From: Candidatus Thioglobus sp.
GTDB taxonomy: Bacteria; Pseudomonadota; Gammaproteobacteria; PS1; Pseudothioglobaceae
Assembly: GCA_028345955.1 (NCBI GenBank)
Contig: JAOMEO010000011.1
Span: 1 to 37,786 of the forward strand
Length of the DNA: 37,786 bases
Reading direction: 5' to 3'
Position numbers and translations under genes: made by a program. Position 1 is the first letter of the stretch; every line of letters begins with the position of its first letter. Positions 7,701 through 16,784 of this stretch are shown piece by piece. Under the pieces are notes generated by a model. The model was not told the origin of the DNA, did not search any database, and saw nothing but the letters and a program-made list of their open reading frames with translations.

Positions 7701-8795
7701 ATGAAAGTAAAAATCAAAAGTCTGCTCATCGCTAGTGCACTGACCTGCTCAGCGCAAATTGCCGTCGCAGAAGAAAATGTAGTACATGTCTATAACTGGT
7801 CGGACTATATTGACGAACAGGTAAACACAGATTTTACAGCCGCAACCGGTATTAAAGTGGTCTATGACGTGTTTGATTCCAACGAAGTACTAGAAGCTAA
7901 ACTCTTAGCAGGTGGTTCTGGTTATGACGTCGTTGTACCTTCAGCTGGATTCTTGGCAAGACAAATTCAAGCAGGTGTTTTCCAAAAGCTTGATAAATCA
8001 AAATTATCTAATATTGGAAATATGTGGGATGTTGTTGAAAAACGTGTAGAACAGTTTGGACCTCTCAATGAATATTCTGTCAACTGGATGTGGGGTACAA
8101 CTGGCCTTGGTTATAACGAAGGCATGATCAATGAAAGAATGGAAAATGCTCCAACAACTTCTCTGGCGATGATCTTCGACCCAGACGTTGTATCTAAATT
8201 TGCTGATTGCGGTATTCATTTATTGAATGCACCAACAGAAATCATTCCTGCAGCTTTGGCTTATATCGGTGAAGATCCATCAACAACAGATGCCGAGGTG
8301 TTGAAAAAAGCTGAGCCTGTTATAGAAGCAATTCGTCCATATATTCAGAAATTTCATTCATCGCAATATATTGATTCACTTGCTAATGGCGATATCTGTT
8401 TAGTTATTGGTTGGTCAGGCGATATCTTTATGGCTCAATATGCAGCCTGGGATGCTGATAATGGCGTGGAAATAGTTTATTCAATTCCTGATGAAGGTGC
8501 ACTTATGTGGTTTGATCAGTTAGCCATTCCGAAAGATGCTCCTCACCCTGATAACGCCCACAAGTACATCAACTGGACAATGGATCCTCAGCAGATTGCT
8601 ACAGCAACAAACTACGTTTGGTATGCCAATGGTAATTTAGCTTCTCAGCCACTTCTAGATGAAGAGCTGTTCAATGATCCAGCAGTTTATCCAACACCTG
8701 AAGTTCTTGAAGGTTTGTATACTGTACCAACATACGATGCTGCAACACAACGTGTTGTGACCCGTCTTTGGACTAAGATTACAACAGGATACTAA
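7701..8795 (+). CDS. potF: Polyamine ABC transporter, periplasmic binding protein (PotF/SpuD-like)
   Basis: A 364-residue periplasmic binding protein for polyamines. Residues 1-23 form a signal peptide ending AVA before EE. The mature protein starts VVHVYNWSDYID, the classic PotD/PotF motif; SNEVLEAKLLAGGSGYDVVVPS and NWMWGTTGLGYNE are also characteristic. Length matches PotF (370). A strong ribosome binding site (AAAGGAG, 7687-7693) sits seven bases before the ATG, consistent with high expression. Its partners PotG, PotH and PotI follow. Putrescine or spermidine preference cannot be called by eye. The operon position beside PuuA-like and PuuB-like enzymes suggests a catabolic uptake system. 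Confidence 0.93.
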   Translation: MKVKIKSLLIASALTCSAQIAVAEENVVHVYNWSDYIDEQVNTDFTAATGIKVVYDVFDSNEVLEAKLLAGGSGYDVVVPSAGFLARQIQAGVFQKLDKSKLSNIGNMWDVVEKRVEQFGPLNEYSVNWMWGTTGLGYNEGMINERMENAPTTSLAMIFDPDVVSKFADCGIHLLNAPTEIIPAALAYIGEDPSTTDAEVLKKAEPVIEAIRPYIQKFHSSQYIDSLANGDICLVIGWSGDIFMAQYAAWDADNGVEIVYSIPDEGALMWFDQLAIPKDAPHPDNAHKYINWTMDPQQIATATNYVWYANGNLASQPLLDEELFNDPAVYPTPEVLEGLYTVPTYDAATQRVVTRLWTKITTGY

Positions 8796-8809
8796 AACTG
8801 CACTATCAT

Positions 8810-8847
8810 TACCTCCATGGTTTTTAACCATGGAGGTATTTTTTTTT
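8810..8847 (+). terminator. Rho-independent terminator or attenuator between potF and potG
   Basis: An 11-base-pair perfect stem is formed by TACCTCCATGG (8810-8820) and CCATGGAGGTA (8828-8838), with a seven-base loop and a run of nine T (8839-8847). It follows the potF stop by 14 bases and precedes potG by 12 bases. A terminator here inside a transporter operon would give much more binding-protein mRNA than permease and ATPase mRNA. Confidence 0.85.
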
Positions 8848-8859
8848 ATGTTATAGGTT

Positions 8860-9990
8860 ATGACAGAGACTACTACAACTGAACCGTGGCTGGATTCAAA
8901 CCAGAAACCCTACATTCAAATAGAAAACGTTACAAAAAAATTTGGCGACTTTACAGCCATAGATAATTTATCCTTAAATATATATAAAAATGAGTTCTTC
9001 TCATTGTTAGGGCCTTCGGGATGTGGAAAAACAACATTACTTCGAATGCTAGCCGGGTTTGAAAGATTTACCGAAGGTAGAGTCCTTGTTGATGGTGAAG
9101 ATATCTCTGAAATCCCACCCCATCTAAGACCAATCAATATGATGTTTCAGTCATATGCTCTTTTTCCACATATGACGGTTGAAAAGAATATCGCATTTGG
9201 TCTAAAGCAAGATAAATTACCAGATAACATCATCAATCAAAGGGTTGAGGAAATGTTGGAATTAGTTGAACTGACTGATTTTGCTAAACGTAAACCTGGA
9301 CAACTTTCTGGTGGTCAAAGTCAACGTGTTGCGCTCGCAAGAAGCCTAGCTAAACAACCTAAATTGCTACTCTTAGATGAGCCATTAGGTGCGCTAGATA
9401 AGCGCCTAAGGGAACAAACACAGTTCGAGTTGATGGATATTCAGGAAAAATTGGAGGTGACTTTTGTTATTGTCACTCATGACCAAGAAGAGGCAATGAC
9501 TGTTTCTAGTAGGATAGGTGTTATGGATTCAGGGAAATTGATTCAAGTTGCAACACCTACGCAGATTTACGAAGCACCAATCAACAGAGAAGTTGCGGAC
9601 TTTATTGGTGACGTTAATATCTTTAAAGGCATATACAAGGGTCAAGACGAAACGGGAACTCAATTACTCTCTGAAGATTCAAAGTCGATTATCTATGCAA
9701 CTCAAAAAGTTGATGTGCCAGTTGGTAATAGAATATGGTTTGCATTGAGACCAGAAAAACTTGAAATAACAAGAAAATTACCAGAAGTTGATTTCAATAT
9801 TTTGAAAGGAAAAATTGAAGATATCGGTTATGGAGGTAGCTTTTCAACCTATCACGTTAAGCTCGAAAACGGTAGACAACTTACCGCCATCCGTGCTAAC
9901 CGTGAACGAACCGCTGAGCACCATTTAACCTGGGGAGATGAGGTTTATCTTCATTGGGCTCCGCATTCAGCTGTTGTTTTACTTTCTTAG
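8860..9990 (+). CDS. potG: Polyamine ABC transporter ATP-binding protein (PotG/PotA-like)
   Basis: A 376-residue ATPase subunit. Walker A is GPSGCGKT (51-58), the Q-loop is in MMFQSYALFPHMTV, the signature is LSGGQSQRVALARSLA (from 149) and Walker B is LLLLDEPLGALD (169-180). The H-loop is VTHDQEEAM. The C-terminal third is a TOBE/MalK-type regulatory domain, as in PotG and PotA. The signature carries Ser where many homologues have a third Gln (LSGGQQQ), a minor change. It energises polyamine import at the inner membrane with PotH and PotI. It lies downstream of the strong hairpin after potF, so its expression depends on readthrough or a promoter I cannot identify. Confidence 0.92.
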   Translation: MTETTTTEPWLDSNQKPYIQIENVTKKFGDFTAIDNLSLNIYKNEFFSLLGPSGCGKTTLLRMLAGFERFTEGRVLVDGEDISEIPPHLRPINMMFQSYALFPHMTVEKNIAFGLKQDKLPDNIINQRVEEMLELVELTDFAKRKPGQLSGGQSQRVALARSLAKQPKLLLLDEPLGALDKRLREQTQFELMDIQEKLEVTFVIVTHDQEEAMTVSSRIGVMDSGKLIQVATPTQIYEAPINREVADFIGDVNIFKGIYKGQDETGTQLLSEDSKSIIYATQKVDVPVGNRIWFALRPEKLEITRKLPEVDFNILKGKIEDIGYGGSFSTYHVKLENGRQLTAIRANRERTAEHHLTWGDEVYLHWAPHSAVVLLS

Positions 9991-9994
9991 TTTT

Positions 9995-10912
9995 ATGAGT
10001 ATAAAAGAAATACAAATCCCAGTCTTTCTGAAACGCACTTTTAATGGAAGGAATGTAGCCATTTCAATTCCCTATCTTTGGTTACTTTTATTGTTTTTAT
10101 TTCCATTTGTTATTGTTCTCAAGATCAGTCTTGCTCAGCCTGTTATCGCTATGCCTCCTTATACACCACTTTTTAGCTGGGGTGATTCATTATGGCCAAA
10201 AATACAAGCAGGCTTAGATAGCTATCTTTTCCTTTTTAGTGACTCCCTTTATATCAAAGCCTATCTTTCTAGTATAAAAATTGCAACAATCTCAACAGTA
10301 TTAACCCTCATCATTGGTTATGCGATAGCTTATAGTATTGCTAGGGCACCGACACGTTGGCGTGGCATCCTATTGATGTTGGTCATTCTCCCTTTCTGGA
10401 CGTCATTCCTTATACGTGTCTACGCTTGGATAGGCATTTTAAAGACTGAAGGTTTATTAAATTTAGCCTTAATGACTTTAGGGGTAATCGAAAAACCTCT
10501 CATCATTATGAATACCGACCTCGCAGTCTATATCGGCATCGTATACTCCTACCTGCCATTTATGATCTTGCCACTCTATGCAAATCTAGAAAAAATGGAT
10601 ATGAATCTGTTAGAAGCAGCAGCTGATCTAGGTTGTCGTCCATTTAAAACTTTCTGGACTGTAACGATACCTTTATCTTTACCAGGAATACTGGCTGGCT
10701 GTTTTCTTGTATTTATTCCTGTCATTGGTGAGTTTGTTATCCCAGACCTACTAGGTGGAACACAAACCCTCATGATTGGTAAAGTTCTTTGGGGTGAATT
10801 CTTCTATAACAGAGACTGGCCGGTAGCATCTGCTGTTGCTATTATTATGCTATTGCTTCTAATAGTTCCAATTATTCTCTATCAAAAATCGCAAGAAAAG
10901 GCCATCTCATGA
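9995..10912 (+). CDS. potH: Polyamine ABC transporter permease (PotH-like)
   Basis: An inner-membrane permease of 305 residues with the MetI-like fold. The chosen ATG at 9995 is four bases after the potG stop and gives a normal PotH start (SIKEIQIPVFLKR then a hydrophobic helix). A longer in-frame start at 9938 would overlap potG by 53 bases and adds a non-conserved extension. Six hydrophobic helices are visible, and the cytoplasmic EAA loop appears as LEAAADLGCRPFKTFWTVTIPLSLPGI. It pairs with PotI, whose ATG overlaps the stop of this gene (ATGA). Confidence 0.9.
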   Translation: MSIKEIQIPVFLKRTFNGRNVAISIPYLWLLLLFLFPFVIVLKISLAQPVIAMPPYTPLFSWGDSLWPKIQAGLDSYLFLFSDSLYIKAYLSSIKIATISTVLTLIIGYAIAYSIARAPTRWRGILLMLVILPFWTSFLIRVYAWIGILKTEGLLNLALMTLGVIEKPLIIMNTDLAVYIGIVYSYLPFMILPLYANLEKMDMNLLEAAADLGCRPFKTFWTVTIPLSLPGILAGCFLVFIPVIGEFVIPDLLGGTQTLMIGKVLWGEFFYNRDWPVASAVAIIMLLLLIVPIILYQKSQEKAIS

Positions 10913-11703
10913 CAAGGTTCAGTAAATTTAATGTATCTGCCATAATCATAGGATTTACGTTTCTTTATTTGCCAATCATCCTTTTAATTTTGTTTAGTTT
11001 TAATGAATCTAGATTGGTCACCGTTTGGGCAGGATTCTCAACAAAATGGTATGTTGAACTGATGCAAAACCAAGGCATCAAAGATGCAGCTTGGGTAACC
11101 TTCAAGGTTGCATTTATCTCTTCATCTGTGGCAACATTCTTAGGAACTATTGCCGGACTTGTAATGACGCGTTTTGGTAAATTTAGAGGTAGAACCCTTT
11201 TTTCTGGAATGATCTATGCGCCTATGGTAATGCCAGAGGTGATATTAGGCTTATCTACGCTACTTACATTTATAACTTTAGCTATTGATAGAGGCGTTTT
11301 AACAGTAACGCTGGCTCATATAACTTTTTCGATGTGTTATGTTTCGGTCATTATTCAGTCCAGAATGTCTAGTTATGACGATAGTATTAATGAAGCAGCA
11401 CTCGATTTAGGTTGTACGCCCTTTCGCACATTTTTGTTAATTACATTCCCAATTATATTACCGGCAGTTGTGTCGGGTTGGCTATTATCATTCACTATGT
11501 CGCTTGACGACCTTGTCATAGCAAGCTTTACTTCTGGCCCTGGTTCAACAACACTACCAATGAAGATATATTCAATGGTTAGGCTTGGAGTTACTCCAGA
11601 GATTAATGCCGTATCTACAATTTTAGTTGGCTTGGTTACGGCCGGCGTTATCACTGCCTCTCTCATTGGCAAAAGACAAAGACAACAACTAGCTCAAAGC
11701 TAA
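10909..11703 (+). CDS. potI: Polyamine ABC transporter permease (PotI-like)
   Basis: A 264-residue inner-membrane permease, second member of the PotHI pair. It starts with a hydrophobic helix (FTFLYLPIILLILFSF) and carries the EAA loop EAALDLGCTPFRTFLLITFPIILPAV. A C-terminal SLDDLVIASFTSGPGSTTLP segment is typical of PotC/PotI. The ATG overlaps the potH stop by four bases, so translation is coupled. It ends the transporter operon; the following 72 bases are very AT-rich and lead to gabD. Confidence 0.92.
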   Translation: MTRFSKFNVSAIIIGFTFLYLPIILLILFSFNESRLVTVWAGFSTKWYVELMQNQGIKDAAWVTFKVAFISSSVATFLGTIAGLVMTRFGKFRGRTLFSGMIYAPMVMPEVILGLSTLLTFITLAIDRGVLTVTLAHITFSMCYVSVIIQSRMSSYDDSINEAALDLGCTPFRTFLLITFPIILPAVVSGWLLSFTMSLDDLVIASFTSGPGSTTLPMKIYSMVRLGVTPEINAVSTILVGLVTAGVITASLIGKRQRQQLAQS

Positions 11704-11739
11704 CAAAGTTAAATATTATAAAATTATAATTAAGGGTAT

Positions 11740-11745
11740 TATAAT
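11740..11745 (+). promoter_or_regulatory. Possible -10 element upstream of gabD
   Basis: A TATAAT hexamer lies 42 bases before the preferred gabD ATG, within a 72-base AT-rich gap that also contains an ATTATAA/TTATAAT inverted repeat (11715-11730). I could not find a matching -35 box, so this is tentative, and gabD could also be read through from potI. Confidence 0.3.
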
Positions 11746-11787
11746 TTGCGACTTCTAAAAAATTAACTGAACATTTTGGACAAACAT

Positions 11788-13242
11788 ATGCTGAACAACA
11801 CTGAACTCTTAAAAACCGCTGGATATATCAATGGTCAATGGTTGGGGATTGACTCCGATAACAGATTTGAAGTGAAGAACGCTTATACCAAAGAAGTGAT
11901 ATGTACACTTCCAAATATGGGTGCAAAAGAAACCAATATGGCAATTGATGCCGCTAACCAGTCTTGGCCAAGTTGGAGAAGTATGACTGCCAAAGAAAGA
12001 GCTGGTATTTTAAAAAAATGGTTTGAATTGGTTATGAAGAACCAAGAAGATTTGGCTACTTTGATGACGTCGGAGCAAGGCAAGCCATTGGCAGAAGCTC
12101 GAGGTGAAGTGGGCTATGGTGCTTCATTTATCGAGTGGTTTGCTGAGGAAGGAAAACGAACCTATGGAGATGTTATCCCTACACCTGCAAATGACCGTAG
12201 AATCCTAGTTATTAAGCAACCTATAGGTGTGGTTGCCGCGATTACGCCATGGAATTTTCCGATTGCCATGATTACAAGAAAATGTGCGCCAGCACTCGCT
12301 GCTGGCTGTCCGGTGGTAATTAAGCCTGCCGCCGAAACCCCACTCTCAGCTTTGGCTCTAGCAGAACTTGCAGATCAGGCAGGCATTCCAAAAGGTGTTT
12401 TGAATGTGGTTGTGGGAACTAATGCAAGTGAAATTGGTACTGCACTAACTAACAGTCCGATTGTACGAAAACTCTCTTTTACTGGCTCTACAGAAGTAGG
12501 TAAGATTCTGACTCGTAATTGTGCAGACACAATGAAGAAGGTCTCTATGGAGTTAGGAGGTAATGCCCCATTTATTGTTTTTGATGATGCTGATTTAGAT
12601 TCAGCCGTGGCAGGAGCAATGACATCTAAGTTTCGTAACACTGGACAAACATGTGTTTGTAGTAATCGTATCCTAGTGCAGGAGGGTATTTACGATAAAT
12701 TTGTAGCCAAGTTAGCTGAATCGGTTAAAACACTAGAGGTTGGAAACGGCATGAAGGAAGGAATTAATCAAGGTCCTTTAATTAATGAGAATGCGCTCAA
12801 AAAAGTCCAAGATCACATCTCAGATGCCGTTGATAAGGGTGCAGTCATTGTCACTGGAGGTAACCCACACTCAAGCGGCGGTACGATGTTCGAACCAACC
12901 GTTATTGGTAATGTAACAACTTCAATGAAGGTTGCATCTGAAGAAACCTTTGGACCCCTGGCGCCTGTTTTTAAGTTTTCAACAGAGAAACAAGCAATTG
13001 ACATAGCCAATGACACCGAGTTTGGTCTAGCATCATACTTTTACACAAACGACGTAAATCGAATTTGGCGCGTTTCAGAAGCTTTAGAATATGGAATGGT
13101 TGGCGTCAATGAAGGTGTTATTTCTAACGAAGTTTCTCCATTCGGTGGAGTTAAAGAATCTGGACTAGGTCGCGAAGGTTCTCACTACGGAATTGAAGAA
13201 TTCCTTGAACTAAAATATATCTGTATGGGTGGTTTAAGCTAG
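11788..13242 (+). CDS. gabD: NAD(P)-dependent succinate-semialdehyde / glutarate-semialdehyde dehydrogenase
   Basis: A class I aldehyde dehydrogenase of 484 residues matching GabD in length and style: [15 protein letters not shown] start, [19 protein letters not shown], catalytic Glu255 in MELGGNAPF and Cys289 in [15 protein letters not shown] start at 11776 is possible but the ATG at 11788 fits the family N-terminus better. The enzyme oxidises succinate semialdehyde to succinate. Close relatives (DavD) act on glutarate semialdehyde, which would link to the csiD-lhgO pair at the window start. No dedicated PuuC-type dehydrogenase is visible, so it might also cover an aminoaldehyde step. Specificity is inferred from neighbours. 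Confidence 0.88.
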   Translation: MLNNTELLKTAGYINGQWLGIDSDNRFEVKNAYTKEVICTLPNMGAKETNMAIDAANQSWPSWRSMTAKERAGILKKWFELVMKNQEDLATLMTSEQGKPLAEARGEVGYGASFIEWFAEEGKRTYGDVIPTPANDRRILVIKQPIGVVAAITPWNFPIAMITRKCAPALAAGCPVVIKPAAETPLSALALAELADQAGIPKGVLNVVVGTNASEIGTALTNSPIVRKLSFTGSTEVGKILTRNCADTMKKVSMELGGNAPFIVFDDADLDSAVAGAMTSKFRNTGQTCVCSNRILVQEGIYDKFVAKLAESVKTLEVGNGMKEGINQGPLINENALKKVQDHISDAVDKGAVIVTGGNPHSSGGTMFEPTVIGNVTTSMKVASEETFGPLAPVFKFSTEKQAIDIANDTEFGLASYFYTNDVNRIWRVSEALEYGMVGVNEGVISNEVSPFGGVKESGLGREGSHYGIEEFLELKYICMGGLS

Positions 13243-13327
13243 AAAATAACTACTTTATACAGTTAATATAACTCAACAGTTCCAATAACATTTTTAAACA
13301 TGATTGATAGTGAGCCTTTTCACTGCT

Positions 13328-13336
13328 TGGTATAAT
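13328..13336 (+). promoter_or_regulatory. Extended -10 promoter for hom-thrC
   Basis: TGG followed by TATAAT forms an extended -10 (TGnTATAAT), 30 bases before the hom ATG. No good -35 hexamer is seen at 16-18 bases, which extended -10 promoters do not need. It marks the change from the polyamine block to the amino acid biosynthesis block. Confidence 0.55.
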
Positions 13337-13366
13337 GCTGATTTTCGTATTTATTAAAAGAAACAG

Positions 13367-14644
13367 ATGAAAGTTGGAATTCTTGGTCTTGGCACTGTTG
13401 GTGGTGGTGTTGTCAATGTACTGAAAAAAAATGGCGCTTCTATAGAGCGACGCACAGGTGTCAATATTCAGGTTATTTTGGCTGCTGTTAGAGATATTAA
13501 ACAAGATCGTATTTGTGATACCTCAAATATCAAGCTTACTGAAGACCCATTTGAGGTAGTCAATCACCCTGAAATCGATGTAGTTTTAGAGCTTATCGGT
13601 GGCACCGGTCTGACCAAGAAATTAGTGGAGACAGCAATTAAGAATGGCAAACATGTTATTACCGCTAATAAGGCACTTATTGCCAAACACGGTAATAAGC
13701 TAATCCAATCCGCCAATAAAAACAAAGTTCGGCTTTTATTTGAAGCCTCTGTTGCAGGTGGAATTCCAATCATTAAATCATTAGAACAAGGACTTAGTGC
13801 CAATAAAATTGAATCACTTGCTGGCATTATTAACGGAACAGGAAACTTTATCCTTACTGAAATGAAAGAGAAGAACAGAGATTTTGATGATGTTCTTAAG
13901 GAAGCTCAATCATTAGGTTATGCTGAAGCAGATCCAACCTTTGATGTAGAAGGTATCGATGCTGCACAAAAATTAGCAATACTTGCAGCAATTGCCTTTG
14001 GCACTGAACTTCAATTCGATAAAGTTTTTACTAAAGGCATCAGTAACATAACCACTGAAGATATTAATTATGCCACTGAATTGGGTTATACGATTAAACA
14101 TTTAGGTATTGCCAAGAGAGTTGGTAATGGCATTGAATTACGGGTCCACCCTACCTTGATTTCTAACGAAGAGCTTATCGCCAATGTCAATGGTGTGATG
14201 AATGCCGTTCTTGTTAAAGGTGACGCTTTAGGAACAAGCCTCTACTACGGTGCAGGTGCAGGTGAAGAAGCAACAGCCTCGTCTGTTATTGCAGATCTTA
14301 TAGATATTATCAATAATCAAACCAGCAATCATATCTTGGGTTGGAAATCACAAGAAAAGCTCACTGTTATTGACACGGAGTCAATAGACAGCGAATTTTA
14401 TTTACGCCTCCTTGTTAGTAATATGAAGGGTGTATTAGCCAAAATTACTGGAATTTTTCATCAATACAATGTAAGCATCGAAGAGCTCATTCAAAAACAA
14501 ATAGATGAAAATAATAACGCTCACATTGTCATCATAACGAATAAAGTTAACACTAAAGACATTATGGGTATTAAAGCAGCTATAGAAGCTAGCGAATTTA
14601 ATCAAGATAATATGCAAATTATTCACGTTGAATCACTTGACTAA
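13367..14644 (+). CDS. hom: Homoserine dehydrogenase
   Basis: A monofunctional homoserine dehydrogenase of 425 residues. The NAD(P)-binding motif GLGTVGGG lies at residues 7-14, followed by ANKALIAKHG and the family signature region GIINGTGNFILTEM. The C-terminal 80 residues form an ACT domain (LRLLVSNMKGVLAKITGIFHQ), which in this family mediates feedback inhibition by threonine. It reduces aspartate 4-semialdehyde to homoserine. It is 14 bases upstream of thrC; homoserine kinase (thrB) is not between them or anywhere in the window. Aspartate semialdehyde is also an end product of ectoine breakdown, encoded 20 kb away. Confidence 0.95.
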   Translation: MKVGILGLGTVGGGVVNVLKKNGASIERRTGVNIQVILAAVRDIKQDRICDTSNIKLTEDPFEVVNHPEIDVVLELIGGTGLTKKLVETAIKNGKHVITANKALIAKHGNKLIQSANKNKVRLLFEASVAGGIPIIKSLEQGLSANKIESLAGIINGTGNFILTEMKEKNRDFDDVLKEAQSLGYAEADPTFDVEGIDAAQKLAILAAIAFGTELQFDKVFTKGISNITTEDINYATELGYTIKHLGIAKRVGNGIELRVHPTLISNEELIANVNGVMNAVLVKGDALGTSLYYGAGAGEEATASSVIADLIDIINNQTSNHILGWKSQEKLTVIDTESIDSEFYLRLLVSNMKGVLAKITGIFHQYNVSIEELIQKQIDENNNAHIVIITNKVNTKDIMGIKAAIEASEFNQDNMQIIHVESLD

Positions 14645-14658
14645 ATATAAAAAATAAT

Positions 14659-15726
14659 ATGAGATACACTGGTCTAATTGAAAAATACCGAGACAGACTC
14701 CCGGTCAGTGATAGCACTCGTATCATCAGTCTAGGTGAAGGTAATACACCACTCATTAAGCTAAAAAACATTCCAAAAGAATTAGGCAAAGAAGTTGATC
14801 TGTACGTGAAATATGAAGGACTAAACCCAACAGGTTCATTTAAAGATCGTGGTATGACAATGGCAGTCACAAAAGCTGTCGAAAGTGGCTCTGAAGCAAT
14901 TATTTGTGCTTCGACAGGTAACACCTCAGCTGCTGCTGCTGCATATGCGGCTCGTGCAGGCATCAAAGCATTTGTTGTAATACCTGAGGGTAAGATTGCA
15001 CTTGGAAAATTAGCACAAGCGATGATCCATGGATCTACTATTATTCAAATCAAAGGTAACTTTGATGATGGTATGAAGATAGTCAAAGAGATTTCTAATC
15101 ATGCTCCAGTTTCAATAGTAAATTCGATTAATCCTTTTCGTCTTCAGGGTCAAAAAACTGCTGCATTTGAAATTATTGAAGAATTAGGTTCTGCCCCTGA
15201 CTATCACTGCTTGCCGGTTGGTAATGCGGGCAATATTACCGCACACTGGATGGGTTATACTGAGTATCATGAGATTGGTAAATCTGACTCAAAACCAACA
15301 ATGCTTGGCTATCAAGCGGAAGGAGCTGCTCCATTTATAAAAGGGTCGAAGGTTGACAATCCTGAGACGATTGCCACTGCTATTAGAATCGGCAACCCAC
15401 AGAGTTGGGATCAGGCGCTCAAACTAAGCAAAGAGTCTAATGGTTGGTTTGATGCCTTTATGGATAAAGAAATTTTGGCGACTCAAAAAATGTTGACTGA
15501 GAAGGAAGGTGTTTTTTGTGAACCTGCTTCAGCCACTTCTGTTGCTGGCGCTTTGAGGGATATAAAATTAGGTAAAATACCTGAAGGTTCCAGTGTTGTA
15601 TGTACACTTACAGGTCATGGTCTCAAAGACCCTGACACTGCTATTGCTCAGTGCGATCAAAGTGCAATGATTAATGTTAATCCTACTCTGGAGGAAGTTA
15701 AAAAGGCCATATTAGACCACATGTAG
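14659..15726 (+). CDS. thrC: Threonine synthase
   Basis: A 355-residue PLP enzyme of the short threonine synthase class. It has SLGEGNTPL, then the lysine motif NPTGSFKDRGM (Lys62) and STGNTSAAAAAYAARAG for phosphate binding. It converts O-phosphohomoserine to threonine. It follows hom directly, as a two-gene threonine branch lacking thrB. A threonine aldolase gene (ltaE) lies 4 kb downstream on the other strand. There is no clear ribosome binding site before the ATG. Confidence 0.95.
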   Translation: MRYTGLIEKYRDRLPVSDSTRIISLGEGNTPLIKLKNIPKELGKEVDLYVKYEGLNPTGSFKDRGMTMAVTKAVESGSEAIICASTGNTSAAAAAYAARAGIKAFVVIPEGKIALGKLAQAMIHGSTIIQIKGNFDDGMKIVKEISNHAPVSIVNSINPFRLQGQKTAAFEIIEELGSAPDYHCLPVGNAGNITAHWMGYTEYHEIGKSDSKPTMLGYQAEGAAPFIKGSKVDNPETIATAIRIGNPQSWDQALKLSKESNGWFDAFMDKEILATQKMLTEKEGVFCEPASATSVAGALRDIKLGKIPEGSSVVCTLTGHGLKDPDTAIAQCDQSAMINVNPTLEEVKKAILDHM

Positions 15727-15775
15727 TTCTAGTAGAGGCTCTAAGTAACAATTTTTAAACTAGAGCTATCAATTT

Positions 15776-16675
15776 ATGAGTACCCAGCATTACAAAACCA
15801 TTGAACAATGTGTTGGAAATACTCCATTAGTGCGCCTTCAAAGGCTGAATCCTAATCCGTCCAATACTATTCTTGCCAAACTAGAGGGCGATAACCCTGC
15901 AGGTTCAGTCAAAGACCGTGCAGCTCTCAATATGATTACTGAAGCCGAGAAAAGGGGTGAAATTAGTCCTGGAGATACACTTATAGAGGCAACCAGTGGT
16001 AACACAGGTATCGCACTTGCCATGATTGCTGCAATTAAAGGCTATAGAATGGTTTTAGTTATGCAAGAAAATCTGTCACAAGAAAGAAGAGATGCAATGA
16101 CTGCCTATGGTGCTGAGTTAATTCTCGTTTCTGAAGAAGAGGGAATGGAAGGAGCGCGTGACCTTGCCAACCAAATGAGTGCAGATAAAAAAGGTACTCA
16201 ACTTAACCAATTCTCTAATCAAGACAACCCGAGAGCTCATTTAAAAACTACTGCAAAAGAAATTTGGCATGACACAAATGGTGAAATTACTCACTTTGTG
16301 AGCTCAATGGGAACTACTGGAACGATTATGGGAGTCTCTAAGTACTTAAAAGAGAAAAACCCGAAGATTCAGATTATTGGAATTCAGCCTGACGGTGATT
16401 CACATATACCAGGCATTAGACGTTGGCCTGAGGGCTATCTTCCTAGCATTTTTGAAGCTTCTAGAGTAGACACAATAATGGATGTTTCTCAAAAGATTGC
16501 TGAACAAACTACCAGAGATTTAGCAACTCAAGAGGGTATTTTTTCAGGAGTTTCCTCTGGAGGAGCGGTCGCCTGTGCTATCAGGCTTTCAAACCAAATC
16601 AACAATGCTGTAATTGTGACTATAATTTGTGATCGAGGGGATAGATACCTGTCTACAGGAATTTTTGAGAATTAA
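15776..16675 (+). CDS. cysM: Cysteine synthase B (O-acetylserine sulfhydrylase)
   Basis: This 299-residue PLP protein of fold type II has CVGNTPLVRLQRL near the start, the lysine motif NPAGSVKDRAA (Lys46) and EATSGNTGIALAM. The RWPEGYLPSIF stretch near residue 220 is, as I recall it, characteristic of CysM rather than CysK. Length fits CysM (303). It makes cysteine from O-acetylserine with sulfide or thiosulfate. It lies 49 bases after thrC on the same strand, possibly co-transcribed. The gene after it is an amino acid importer with its own strong ribosome binding site. Confidence 0.92.
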   Translation: MSTQHYKTIEQCVGNTPLVRLQRLNPNPSNTILAKLEGDNPAGSVKDRAALNMITEAEKRGEISPGDTLIEATSGNTGIALAMIAAIKGYRMVLVMQENLSQERRDAMTAYGAELILVSEEEGMEGARDLANQMSADKKGTQLNQFSNQDNPRAHLKTTAKEIWHDTNGEITHFVSSMGTTGTIMGVSKYLKEKNPKIQIIGIQPDGDSHIPGIRRWPEGYLPSIFEASRVDTIMDVSQKIAEQTTRDLATQEGIFSGVSSGGAVACAIRLSNQINNAVIVTIICDRGDRYLSTGIFEN

Positions 16676-16772
16676 GTTTAAGAATTTCACGTTAAAGTTT
16701 TAGCAACTTTGACACAAATAATCTAACTAATCATTCCTCAAAGGTGTGTACAATAATACTCTCATATATAAA

Positions 16773-16778
16773 AAGGAG
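16773..16778 (+). promoter_or_regulatory. Strong Shine-Dalgarno site for the amino acid binding protein
   Basis: AAGGAG six bases before the ATG at 16785. Most genes in this window lack a clear Shine-Dalgarno sequence; both periplasmic binding protein genes have one, which fits their need for high expression. Confidence 0.65.
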
Positions 16779-16784
16779 AAGTAA

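Noticed and set aside
9938..9994. Longer start for potH overlapping potG
   Set aside because: It adds a non-conserved segment; the ATG at 9995 is right after the potG stop and gives the normal family N-terminus.
16709..16754. TTGACA and TACAAT upstream of the amino acid binding protein as one promoter
   Set aside because: The spacer is 34 bases, far too long for a sigma-70 promoter, and no better partner was found for either box.
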